DNA of 6,521 nt from Anaerolineales bacterium UBA6131 (lineage in GTDB: Bacteria > Chloroflexota > Anaerolineae > UBA2200), in assembly GCA_002435875.1 (NCBI GenBank), contig DIVN01000130.1:1-6521 (forward strand), in the 5' to 3' direction. Every line of letters begins with the position of its first letter. Within the stretch, counting starts at the first letter, position 1. This document shows, piece by piece, positions 1-6,179 of the stretch. Under the pieces are notes generated by a model. The model searched no databases and was not told where the DNA came from. It was given only the letters and a program-made list of their open reading frames with translations. Made by a program: the position numbers and the translations under genes.

Positions 1-979
1 GCGGCCGCAGCACACCTTCAGCAGCCCACTCCTCCAGCCCTGCGGAAAGATCAGAGAGGGTCAGCGACAGCCCATGATTGGCGGCCGCCGTAGCCAGGTC
101 GTCCGCGGTGATGACGCCATGCCGGCCCTTGAGCTCGTTGGAAAGAGACAGCACAGCCTGAGCCGAGCGTGAGCCAGCAGACCACATTCGCTCGAAAACT
201 GGTGCCGCATGCGTCAGGACTTTGGGCAGACACGCGTCCACGTCCGGCATGCGTACGTTGGCCAGTCGATCGAGTACCAATTGGTAGCCAAAGAGTTGAA
301 TCAGGTAGGGGGAACCTGCAGTCAGCTGATGTATGCGCTGAAGGGCGTTGAACTCGTATCGGATCTGCTCTCGGCCACAGCGAGTCAGCAGCTCTTCGGT
401 CTCTGCCAGATTGAAGGCAGTCAGCTCAATAGCCGGCAATGAAGCGATTGACGGGCTCTTCAGAGCAGACCCGCGCGCGGTGCCTTGTACAGTTATCACG
501 GCGTGCCAGAGCGGATGCGAAACAAGCGAGGACTGCAAGAGATCGATGAACACTGGTCCGACTGGGCTGCCGAGCTCATGCAAGCCGAGCCCGTCGATCA
601 GCGCGACGAGCGCGCGTTGATCTCCGCTGGCCGGCGCTTGTCCCTGCAAGGCTTCGCCACCGATGAGAGGCTGCACAACAGAAATGAGCTTTGTCTCGAT
701 CGAGTGCACCAGCTGCTCCGCAATTGGCCGTGCCTCAGCGGCTGCGTAGTGTGGAGGCCAGGCCACATCGACCTGCACGGTGCGAGTGTCCTGCTGCAGC
801 TCGTGCTGCAGCAAGCGCAGAAACGAGGTCTTGCCCATGCGTGCAGAGCCAAAAACCAGCATCAATTGCACGCCGGCACGCAGGGTCTGCACGACTTCGG
901 CAAGCGCGCGTTGGCGGCCGACTACAATGTCCCCCGCTGTCAGCGGGCGCTCAATAACATAAGGGTTTCCGGGCTGCAT
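1..979 (-). CDS. AAA/STAND-type P-loop ATPase (3' end off window)
   Basis: The frame is open for 326 codons from ATG at 979 to the window edge, so the C-terminus is missing. The N-terminus reads NPYVIERPLTAG...VVGRQRALAEVV, as in bacterial STAND/Orc-like ATPases that open NPF-x-G and carry a GRE/GRQ box. Walker A is GSARMGKT (residues 44-51). The probable Walker B is ALVALIDG (123-130), with Gly where the catalytic Glu normally follows Asp. A sensor-1-like strand VITVQGT (161-167) and a lid motif IHQLTAGSPYLIQLF (216-230) follow. The last 40 or so residues (VITADDLATAAANHG...LSAGLEEWAAEGVL) look like a winged helix. A GAGGTG Shine-Dalgarno sequence (983-988) supports ATG 979, although GTG two codons earlier is possible. 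It starts 27 bases after the oxidoreductase stop and is probably co-transcribed with it. Such ATPases act as signalling switches or fuse to TPR/WD repeats; the specific role is unknown. Confidence 0.85.
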   Translation of the reverse strand, partial: MQPGNPYVIERPLTAGDIVVGRQRALAEVVQTLRAGVQLMLVFGSARMGKTSFLRLLQHELQQDTRTVQVDVAWPPHYAAAEARPIAEQLVHSIETKLISVVQPLIGGEALQGQAPASGDQRALVALIDGLGLHELGSPVGPVFIDLLQSSLVSHPLWHAVITVQGTARGSALKSPSIASLPAIELTAFNLAETEELLTRCGREQIRYEFNALQRIHQLTAGSPYLIQLFGYQLVLDRLANVRMPDVDACLPKVLTHAAPVFERMWSAGSRSAQAVLSLSNELKGRHGVITADDLATAAANHGLSLTLSDLSAGLEEWAAEGVLRP

Positions 980-1006
980 GCACACCTCAGAGGGTGTTAC
1001 CTCCAG

Positions 1007-2209
1007 CTAGAGGACAAGCCGCTCAGCGGAGATCTGGGTTCCTAGTTCTGTGAAGCGATCCGGACGGAATGGGTTGTGCAGGGTCGCATCCACGTGCAGG
1101 ATTGAATCGGCCAGCATTCTCGCACCGGCAGGACTGGCCATGATGCCATGCCCACTGTAACCACTGTTCACGAACAAGCCGGGTACATCTGGTACTGGGC
1201 CAATGATCGGCTTCAGATCTGGCGTACAAGTGTACTGACCAGCACTCAAGAAGACCTGGTCACGGGTGAGCCTAGCCGCAACCCCGCTCCAGAACGGCAC
1301 CAGCCGTCCAACTGCATCCAGAACGATCGCCGGAAAGGTCCAATCCGTCGGCACCCTCTCAGTTGGCGGGCTAGGCTCCTCCGGCAGCGCCAAGCCGAGC
1401 GCAGCGCCACCGGTCTCAGGCCTCCAGTAGGCACCGCTTGCCAGATCGATCGTCATCGGTGCATGTTGAGGAATGCCCGCTGTATCGCGCAGCACCACCT
1501 TCTGCCGACGGATGGCAGTCAAAGGCAGTTTCGCACCAGCCTGAGCTCCCACCACGCTTGAGAATGGTCCTGCAGCAATCACAACGCAGCGAGTCTGAAT
1601 CTCGCCACGCGGGGTCTCAACCGCGCAGACGCCCTGTGTGTCCAGACGAATGCCGGTAGCCGGCGTCTGCAGGGCGAAGAACGCACGGCTCCCCTTTGCA
1701 AAGCCAGATACCAGCTCATGCGCCGAGAGCCAGCCATCCTTCGCACGGTATGCCGCACCATGCACTTCATCACCGATAAACGCGAACGTCTGACGGACTT
1801 GTTGCGCGTCCAGAAACTCCACATCGTGAAGGCCCTGGCGGCGCTGATGAGCGACACGTTGTTGCACTGTTAATGCACCAGGTTCGTCTGTCAAGAACAA
1901 GTACCCCTGCTGGTGCAGGCTCAGATTATACCCAGCAATCCCCACAACATCGGCGAATGCCTCAAACACGGTGATGCTCTCCAGCATCATCCGAATGTTC
2001 TCGGTCTCGTCGAACTGCGCGCGGAAGCACTCCTCTGACGCGGCCGTGGTCAGAGTCCCCAACGCATCGCGTCGTTCGAGCACAACCGTCGCCAGACCAC
2101 TTGAGGAGACATAGAAGGCCGTCGCGCAGCCAATCACGCCACCGCCGATAATCACGACATCGGCCGTGCGAGCGAGATCACCTGACCCGGGCACAACAAT
2201 CGAGCCCAT
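1007..2209 (-). CDS. FAD-dependent oxidoreductase, DAO family
   Basis: A 400-residue protein of the D-amino-acid oxidase/sarcosine oxidase beta/glycine oxidase superfamily (DAO fold), of normal length and probably cytosolic. A Rossmann FAD-binding element is visible: VVIIGGGVIGCATAFYV (GxGxxG at residues 22-27), followed by the acidic strand end VVLERR (Glu45). The substrate-side motif ECFRAQF (about 60-66) matches the family's S-x-x-x-x-R-x-QF region. Near the C-terminus, FVNSGYSGHGIMASPAG (GYSGHG at about 350-355) is the conserved FAD-closing loop. The frame stays open upstream to 2323, but ATG 2209 is chosen because GGAGG lies four bases before it (2214-2218) and the extra 38 residues are Cys/Gly-rich and unlike the family. 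Expected reaction: oxidation of an amino acid, N-methylated amino acid or imino acid with FAD as hydride acceptor. The substrate cannot be told from sequence, and no sarcosine oxidase partner subunits adjoin it. Confidence 0.9.
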   Translation of the reverse strand: MGSIVVPGSGDLARTADVVIIGGGVIGCATAFYVSSSGLATVVLERRDALGTLTTAASEECFRAQFDETENIRMMLESITVFEAFADVVGIAGYNLSLHQQGYLFLTDEPGALTVQQRVAHQRRQGLHDVEFLDAQQVRQTFAFIGDEVHGAAYRAKDGWLSAHELVSGFAKGSRAFFALQTPATGIRLDTQGVCAVETPRGEIQTRCVVIAAGPFSSVVGAQAGAKLPLTAIRRQKVVLRDTAGIPQHAPMTIDLASGAYWRPETGGAALGLALPEEPSPPTERVPTDWTFPAIVLDAVGRLVPFWSGVAARLTRDQVFLSAGQYTCTPDLKPIIGPVPDVPGLFVNSGYSGHGIMASPAGARMLADSILHVDATLHNPFRPDRFTELGTQISAERLVL

Positions 2210-2213
2210 TCCA

Positions 2214-2218
2214 CCTCC
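2214..2218 (-). promoter_or_regulatory. Ribosome binding site fixing the oxidoreductase start
   Basis: On the minus strand GGAGG lies here, four bases before ATG 2209. It decides against the upstream in-frame starts at 2323 and 2239, neither of which leads into family-like sequence. Confidence 0.75.
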
Positions 2219-2227
2219 GTCGGCAGT

Positions 2228-2247
2228 GGTCTGCAGCATTGCAGACC
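2228..2247 (-). repeat. Perfect inverted repeat in the leader of the oxidoreductase gene
   Basis: The arms GGTCTGCA and TGCAGACC (8 bp, no mismatch) enclose a 4-base loop, about 18 bases before ATG 2209 and 9 bases before its Shine-Dalgarno sequence. A second, smaller hairpin (GTGGC, 3-base loop, GCCAC) lies at 2268-2280. No T-tract follows, so this is not a normal terminator. It could be an operator or an RNA hairpin affecting translation. The 132-base gap 2210-2341 that holds both shows no convincing promoter. Confidence 0.4.
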
Positions 2248-2341
2248 CCGGAGCCAGCGATTCCGCTGTGGCTATGCCACGACGTCCACACGCACACACA
2301 AGTTCCGCAGAGCTCAGGCACACAGTGAGCGGAGCAATCTG

Positions 2342-3049
2342 CTAAGGTTGGGGAGTCAGAATGCGACCGCAATTCATGCAGGTTACGATTTGGTCGGACT
2401 GCCTGACCAACTGGGCTTTGCCTGACGGGATGGTCATACGACAGCCCTGGCACATCACGCCTTCCAAGATCGCAACCGCTCGCCCTCCCTTGCTGCGGCG
2501 AAGCTGCTCGTAGACCGCAAGTTCGCTGCTCTGGACGGTTCCTGCCAAGGTGCCTCTTCGCTCTGTCAACGCGGTAATCTGCTCACGTAGTCTGTCGATC
2601 TGATCGTGTGCTCTGGCCTGTAGGACCTGGCAGGCCTGTTCGGCGTCTTGCAGCCCGTTCTGCGCGGCGGTCGCGTCCTGTCCCGTGCTGTCGAGCTGCT
2701 CCATACTTTCAAGGATACGGCTCTCCAACGCCGAGGCGGCGTTCTTCGAGTTCGTCAAGTCCTGTTCCAGGCTAGCGAGTTCCTTGGGATTGCTCACCTG
2801 CCCACCATACAAGCGCTCAGCGGTAGAGGCGATCCGGGCGTTGACGGTCTTCAAGTCCAGTTCCAGAGAGCGCAGTTGTGCCTGCACGGCTTCGTGCTTG
2901 CTGGAGACCTTCTGAAGCGCCAGCCGTGCGGCCTTGAGCTCAGTGGACTCACCAAGAAGCGATTCTGCCTCACGCAGTCTGTTGTTCAGATCAGCCAACT
3001 CGAGGTCGACCGATTGGAGCCTGTACAGGATCTGCGCTGTCTTGGCCAC
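2342..3049 (-). CDS. Coiled-coil protein with C-terminal C4 zinc ribbon
   Basis: A 235-residue protein of the COG1579 / zf-RING_7 (PF02591) type. Residues 1 to about 175 are heptad-rich and charged (LADLNNRLREAESLLGE, RLREQITALTERR), indicating a long helical hairpin. It is interrupted by LYGGQVSNPKEL (about 80-91), a loop typical of this family. The C-terminus carries a treble pair of cysteines: CQGC (200-203) and CMNC (224-227), preceded by SKGGRAVAILEGVM. Known relatives include Helicobacter HP0958/FlgZ, which binds RpoN and flagellin mRNA, and mycobacterial MSMEG_4306. The family's general role outside those is uncertain; nucleic-acid or protein chaperoning is an inference. The GTG at 3049 is chosen because its G is the last base of the rhomboid stop (TAGTG), which suggests translational coupling. 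A GGAGG 11 bases upstream is rather distant. The longer frame to 3193 lies inside the rhomboid gene and is not family-like. Confidence 0.87.
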   Translation of the reverse strand: MAKTAQILYRLQSVDLELADLNNRLREAESLLGESTELKAARLALQKVSSKHEAVQAQLRSLELDLKTVNARIASTAERLYGGQVSNPKELASLEQDLTNSKNAASALESRILESMEQLDSTGQDATAAQNGLQDAEQACQVLQARAHDQIDRLREQITALTERRGTLAGTVQSSELAVYEQLRRSKGGRAVAILEGVMCQGCRMTIPSGKAQLVRQSDQIVTCMNCGRILTPQP

Positions 3050-3711
3050 TATTCCCACCACCTCCGACGCCGTAACAAGAGCACCAGGACGATCCCAGAG
3101 AAGAAGCCCCCAATGTGGGCGAAGAAGGCCACACCGCCGGTGGCTTCCATGCCCAACGAGGCGAAGCCGCTCAGCAGCTGGAGCAGGATCCACATGCCGA
3201 GCACCGCGGCTGCAGGTAGGCGAACCAGTCGCAAGAAGTATCCCAGAAACACAAGCGTCTCCACCTGGGCCTTGGGAAACAAGACCAGGTATGCTCCCAG
3301 CACTCCGGAGATGGCTCCGCTGGCTCCCACCATCGGTATGGTAGAGCTAGGACCAGTCAACACCTGAGCAAGTGCGGCACCCACCCCGCAGAGCAGGTAG
3401 AAAAACGCAAAACGCAGCGAGCCAAGCGCATTCTCAATATTGTCGCCAAAGATCCAGAGGTACAGCATATTGCTGCCGAGGTGAAGCAGGCCACCGTGTA
3501 TGAACATGGAAGTGAACAGTGTGACCAGCGCGATCGGCTTCAATGTAGTCAGCTCGTATGGCACCAAGCCCCAGGTGAACGCTAAGGAGTCCAGACCCGC
3601 TTCAGTCGGGATTAGCATCTCGAAGACAAAGACCAGAATGTTGAGAGCGACCAACACCATCGTCACGACAGGAAAGTGCCGCCTGGGATTGATGTCGCGA
3701 ATCGGGATCAT
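3049..3711 (-). CDS. Rhomboid family intramembrane serine protease
   Basis: A 220-residue integral membrane protein of typical length for a bacterial six-helix rhomboid. Helix 1 is VVTMVLVALNILVFVFEMLI. Next come the conserved helix-2 residues HGGLLHLGSN (His72, His77, Asn81), then the catalytic serine motif GASGAISG (Ser131), and the partner histidine in AHIGGFFSG (His199) in the last helix. The C-terminus is a basic cytoplasmic tail (LLLRRRRWW). It should cleave transmembrane substrates within the cytoplasmic membrane; the substrates are unknown. All catalytic residues are present, so it should be active. ATG 3711 is chosen because AGGAGG lies five bases upstream (3717-3722); a frame extension to 3840 would run through the promoter region. 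It is the first gene of a leftward unit with the zinc-ribbon gene, overlapping it by one base. Confidence 0.95.
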   Translation of the reverse strand: MIPIRDINPRRHFPVVTMVLVALNILVFVFEMLIPTEAGLDSLAFTWGLVPYELTTLKPIALVTLFTSMFIHGGLLHLGSNMLYLWIFGDNIENALGSLRFAFFYLLCGVGAALAQVLTGPSSTIPMVGASGAISGVLGAYLVLFPKAQVETLVFLGYFLRLVRLPAAAVLGMWILLQLLSGFASLGMEATGGVAFFAHIGGFFSGIVLVLLLRRRRWWE

Positions 3712-3737
3712 CCTGTCCTCCTGCCCGGTATGCGGTG

Positions 3738-3767
3738 ATTCTACCACAATGCCACAGAAAGCCGCAA
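3738..3767 (-). promoter_or_regulatory. Predicted sigma-70 promoter for the rhomboid/zinc-ribbon unit
   Basis: On the minus strand the -10 TAGAAT (3738-3743) matches consensus at five of six positions and has an extended TG one base upstream. The -35 candidate TTGCGG (3762-3767) is 18 bases further and weaker. Transcription would start near 3731, giving a leader of about 20 bases that contains the AGGAGG site. It is divergent from the miaB promoter. Confidence 0.55.
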
Positions 3768-3821
3768 GCTGGCGGTGCCATGCACTGGCGGAGTTAGTAG
3801 CAATGTGCACCCGCAGGCTCT

Positions 3822-3850
3822 TTGACAAAGGCCCGGCCACCCACTATAGT
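3822..3850 (+). promoter_or_regulatory. Near-consensus sigma-70 promoter of miaB (leaderless)
   Basis: The -35 TTGACA (3822-3827) is perfect. The spacer is 17 bases and the -10 TATAGT (3845-3850) matches five of six positions. Only seven bases separate the -10 from ATG 3858, so the expected start point is A3858 itself or A3856. That leaves no room for a Shine-Dalgarno sequence, and none is seen. The -10 lies within the palindrome CACTATAGTG (3842-3851), which might be a repressor site but may simply be chance. Confidence 0.8.
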
Positions 3851-3857
3851 GTGGCAC

Positions 3858-5165
3858 ATGCCATCCTACTACCTATGGTCAATCGGTTGCCAGATGAATG
3901 ATGCCGACGCTTGCAGCCTGGCGCAAGGGCTGCAGTCCCTGGGCCTTGGGGCGACCAATGCGCCTGTCGAGGCAGATGTGGTGATCCTCGTCACCTGTGT
4001 GGTGCGACAGAGCGCAGAAGACCAGGTCGTTGGCCGGCTTAGCTCATTGAAGACCCTGAAACGCCAGCAACCCCGAGCAGCAATCCTGGTGCTGGGCTGC
4101 TTCGTCGGCGACGACGTGGCCCTCCGAGTGCAGTATCCATTCGTTGATGCATTCTTCCGTCCGTCAGATGTCACTGGCGTACTGAGCTGGGTCAACGAGC
4201 ATACCTCGCCTAAACACAAAGAGACCGCTTCCGGACCAGCAAAGTCGTTGGTCCGGGGACAGGCAAGAGTCTGTGCATCGGTGCCAGTCAGCTATGGCTG
4301 CAGCCACCACTGCACCTACTGTATCGTGCGACTCCGCCGAGGGCCGCAGAGGAGTCGACCTCTGGCGGAGATTGTAGCAGATGTGCAGGAGCAGGCGCGC
4401 TGCGGTGCACAAGACGTTACCCTTCTGGGACAAAACGTGGATGCCTACGGGCAGGACCTGGAGCGTCCGGCTCCCGACCTCGCCGATGTACTGACTGCAG
4501 TGCACGAGCTCCCAGGATTGCAGCGCGTGCGTTTTCTGACTTCGCACCCCGCGCACATCAGTGGCAAGCTTATCGCAACGGTACGCCATCTGCCCAGAGT
4601 ATGCCCCCATTTTGAGCTGCCCGTTCAATCAGGCGATGACGACGTGCTCAGGAGAATGGCCCGCGGCTATACTGCTGAGGAGTATCGTGCGCTGGTAGCG
4701 TCCCTGAGGCAGCACATCCCGCACTGCAGCATCGCCACAGACGTGATCGTAGGCTTTCCCGGTGAGACCGAAAAGCAGTTTCAGTCGACTTATGATCTGC
4801 TGGAAGAATTGCGTCTCGACACCGTGCACATAGCCAAGTACTCCCAACGACCGGACACGCCAGCGGCCCGTCTTTCGGACGATGTCTCCCCTGCAGATAA
4901 GGAGAGGCGCCGTAAGATACTGGATGAGCAGCAGGCGCGCATAGCAGGCGAGATCAACGGGCGCTTCGTTGGGCGGCGCCTGGAGGTGCTCGTCGAAGGG
5001 CGCAAAGGCCAGCGGTGGAGAGGCCGCACTGTGAACAACAAGCTGGTTTTCTTCGAAGCCGACGAAAACCTAGAAGGCCAGCTTGCCTGTGTTGAGATCA
5101 CCTGGGCCGGTCCCTGGTCGCTGGTAGGCAAGTTATCGCAACTGCCGTCCGAGATACGAGCCTAG
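3858..5165 (+). CDS. miaB: tRNA-2-methylthio-N6-dimethylallyladenosine synthase
   Basis: A 435-residue radical SAM methylthiotransferase that converts i6A37 to ms2i6A37 in tRNAs reading UNN codons, using two 4Fe-4S clusters; cytosolic. The N-terminal UPF0004 domain supplies the auxiliary-cluster cysteines Cys11 (SIGCQMN), Cys47 (VTCVVRQSAED) and Cys81 (VLGCFV). The radical SAM motif CSHHCTYC (Cys148, Cys152, Cys155) follows, then GQNVDAYG (191-198), LPVQSGDDDVLRRMARGYT and VGFPGETEKQF. A C-terminal TRAM domain (about 370-435) should bind tRNA. All six cysteines and normal length point to a working enzyme. GQNVDAYG and VVRQSAED favour MiaB over MtaB or RimO. ATG 3858 is chosen because upstream in-frame codons, including TTG at 3822, form the promoter, and a later start would lose Cys11. 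MiaA, which makes its substrate, is not in the window. Confidence 0.95.
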   Translation: MPSYYLWSIGCQMNDADACSLAQGLQSLGLGATNAPVEADVVILVTCVVRQSAEDQVVGRLSSLKTLKRQQPRAAILVLGCFVGDDVALRVQYPFVDAFFRPSDVTGVLSWVNEHTSPKHKETASGPAKSLVRGQARVCASVPVSYGCSHHCTYCIVRLRRGPQRSRPLAEIVADVQEQARCGAQDVTLLGQNVDAYGQDLERPAPDLADVLTAVHELPGLQRVRFLTSHPAHISGKLIATVRHLPRVCPHFELPVQSGDDDVLRRMARGYTAEEYRALVASLRQHIPHCSIATDVIVGFPGETEKQFQSTYDLLEELRLDTVHIAKYSQRPDTPAARLSDDVSPADKERRRKILDEQQARIAGEINGRFVGRRLEVLVEGRKGQRWRGRTVNNKLVFFEADENLEGQLACVEITWAGPWSLVGKLSQLPSEIRA

Positions 5166-5369
5166 AGCGGGGCCCCGCTGGGAAGCGGCGCTGTTCGCTG
5201 ACCCACACGTCCATACCCTGTCCCCAGGATGGTCGGCCGATCAGCGCCGTGGCCTCACTCTCGCCTTCGTGAGATCCTCCCTTCTGGCGGTGAACCTTCT
5301 GACCACACTGCCTATAGCCGGTGCATCGTGCACCCCATTCGGACCTGGGGTGCGGGATAAGGACCGTAC
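5166..5369 (+). other. Structured non-coding stretch between miaB and its terminator
   Basis: These 204 bases hold no credible gene but many complementary segments. AGCGGGGCCCCGCT (5166-5179) is a perfect palindrome. CGGCGCTG (5186-5193) can pair with CAGCGCCG (5242-5249). Inside that stem, GACC (5200-5203) can pair with GGTC (5231-5234), around a CCTG/CAGG hairpin (5217-5228). CTCAC/GTGAG (5254-5273) forms another. GGTGCA/TGCACC (5320-5334) competes with GCACCCC/GGGGTGC (5330-5353). It is either a long structured miaB 3' UTR or a small RNA of about 200 bases. I see no convincing promoter of its own and do not recognise it as 6S, SRP, RNase P or tmRNA. Confidence 0.4.
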
Positions 5370-5405
5370 GGCGGGTGCGCCGCCGAGCAGCGCACCCGCC
5401 CTTTT
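5370..5405 (+). terminator. Rho-independent terminator after miaB
   Basis: The arms GGCGGGTGCGC (5370-5380) and GCGCACCCGCC (5390-5400) form a perfect 11-bp GC-rich stem with a nine-base loop, directly followed by CTTTT (5401-5405). There is no T-tract on the other side, so it acts rightwards only. It lies 204 bases after the miaB stop. Confidence 0.85.
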
Positions 5406-5468
5406 GACCCCGATCCTAAGCAGACCGCGGCTCTACATGAATCGAGGATGCGCCCGCTCGTCTACATA

Positions 5469-5497
5469 GAAAGCCGCTCCCCAACAAGGCAGCTTCT
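5469..5497 (-). terminator. Weak terminator-like hairpin downstream of padR
   Basis: Read leftwards, AAGCTGC (5489-5495) can pair with GCGGCTT (5471-5477): seven pairs including one G-U, with an 11-base loop, followed by TCTATG rather than a run of T. It lies about 27 bases after the padR stop. Another small stem, GCGAC/GTCGC (5505-5521), sits immediately after the stop. The rest of 5406-5522 shows nothing else. Confidence 0.3.
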
Positions 5498-5522
5498 TTC
5501 CTGGGCGACACCCGCCGTCGCG

Positions 5523-6101
5523 TCAGAGGTCCCCCTCACCTGTACCTTCGCCATACAGCTCGTGATATAGTGCGTTCATCACCTGCAGAGCCTCCTCAAG
5601 GCCGGGCTTAACCAGTTCATGCAGCATTGCGTACTCTTCTTGTCCCTTCTCGGTGAGAAGGTAACCGCGCCGGGTGCGCTTGCTATCGTCATCCCACTGG
5701 CCCTGGATCAGTTCCTCTCGTTCCAGGAACCTCAGCAGCGGATAGACTGCGCCCGGGTTACCCAGCCACGTGCCTGAGGTGTGATCCTTGATTGCCCGCA
5801 TGATTTCGTTGCCGTAGGTATGGCCCTTGGCGATCAGGTGCAGAACCAGCAAAGGCAGGAATCCTCCACGCCTGGTGAGCATGGAGCCGACGAAAGGATT
5901 GCGGAATAGAGCGCCTTTCGCGCCACGTGGGCTGCGGAAGCGTCGCCCCCCAAGCAGCCAGTGGTCTTCTCCCTCCGCTTCCGCATGGGCCAGCATCCTC
6001 TCCCGCCAGCCGTATTCCTGTCCGTGCTCGCGGGCCCTGCGACGATCGCTTTGGCGAACTGACTCGTCTGCTCCCGAACTAGCCTTCTCTTGTGTATCCA
6101 T
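5523..6101 (-). CDS. PadR family transcriptional regulator
   Basis: A 192-residue winged-helix repressor. The PadR domain begins near residue 79: GGFLPLLVLHLIAKGHTYGNEIMRAI (helix 1 and the HGY-like box, here HTYGNEI), then GTWLGNPGAVYPLLRFLEREELIQGQW (recognition helix with G-x-VYP-x-L) and the wing TRRGYLLTEKGQEEY. The C-terminal helix LHELVKPGLEEALQVMNALYHELYG (about 160-184) should serve dimerisation. Residues 1-78 are an unusual Arg/Glu/Gly-rich extension (DRRRAREHGQEYGWRERML, LLGGRRFR) that I cannot assign. ATG 6101 is favoured because AAGGAG lies five bases upstream (6107-6112). The frame remains open to 6443, and a TTG at 6407 with AGGAGG would give a 294-residue form. Palindromes upstream suggest autorepression. 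PadR proteins usually control detoxification or efflux genes; none is visible here. Confidence 0.87.
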   Translation of the reverse strand: MDTQEKASSGADESVRQSDRRRAREHGQEYGWRERMLAHAEAEGEDHWLLGGRRFRSPRGAKGALFRNPFVGSMLTRRGGFLPLLVLHLIAKGHTYGNEIMRAIKDHTSGTWLGNPGAVYPLLRFLEREELIQGQWDDDSKRTRRGYLLTEKGQEEYAMLHELVKPGLEEALQVMNALYHELYGEGTGEGDL

Positions 6102-6179
6102 AATTACTCCTTCAGTTGTAAGTATATTAAGTTCCATATACTCGATTCCCATCCTGTCACGCTCTGAAAAGCAAGTTAA
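5873..6179 (-). repeat. Tandem duplication, proximal copy (intact padR start)
   Basis: This is the gene-proximal member of a diverged direct repeat with a period of 306-307 bases. In order it holds a decayed promoter (TTAACT 6174-6179, 17 bases, CAGGAT 6151-6156), an operator core, AAGGAG and ATG 6101, then the first 70 or so codons of padR. Each element lies 306-307 bases from its partner in the distal copy. The left boundary is approximate. Confidence 0.7.

Noticed and set aside
1..8. GCGGCCGC at the window edge as a possible cloning junction
   Set aside because: The ATPase frame reads straight through it, and a similar GCGGCCGC occurs at 81-88 inside the same gene, so composition explains it.
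485..1045. 186-codon plus-strand open frame
   Set aside because: It lies antisense to the ATPase gene, whose motifs are clear; its translation is Arg/Cys/Gln-rich and resembles nothing I know. It is a GC-rich shadow.
2210..2323. Upstream extension of the oxidoreductase frame
   Set aside because: It would pass through the hairpin leader; the residues are Cys/Gly-rich and the strong ribosome site sits at the later ATG.
3050..3193. Upstream extension of the zinc-ribbon frame
   Set aside because: It lies within the rhomboid coding sequence, and its 48 residues are His/Arg/Trp-rich and unlike the coiled coil.
2648..3367. 239-codon plus-strand open frame
   Set aside because: It is antisense to both the zinc-ribbon and rhomboid genes and changes composition between them, as a shadow does.
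3712..3840. Upstream extension of the rhomboid frame
   Set aside because: It covers the predicted promoter, and the ribosome site AGGAGG sits properly before ATG 3711.
5269..5469. 66-codon plus-strand frame with a lipoprotein-like start (LLTTLPIAGASC)
   Set aside because: It contains the complete rho-independent terminator, has a GTG start without a ribosome site, and its putative lipobox lacks the usual Leu at -3.
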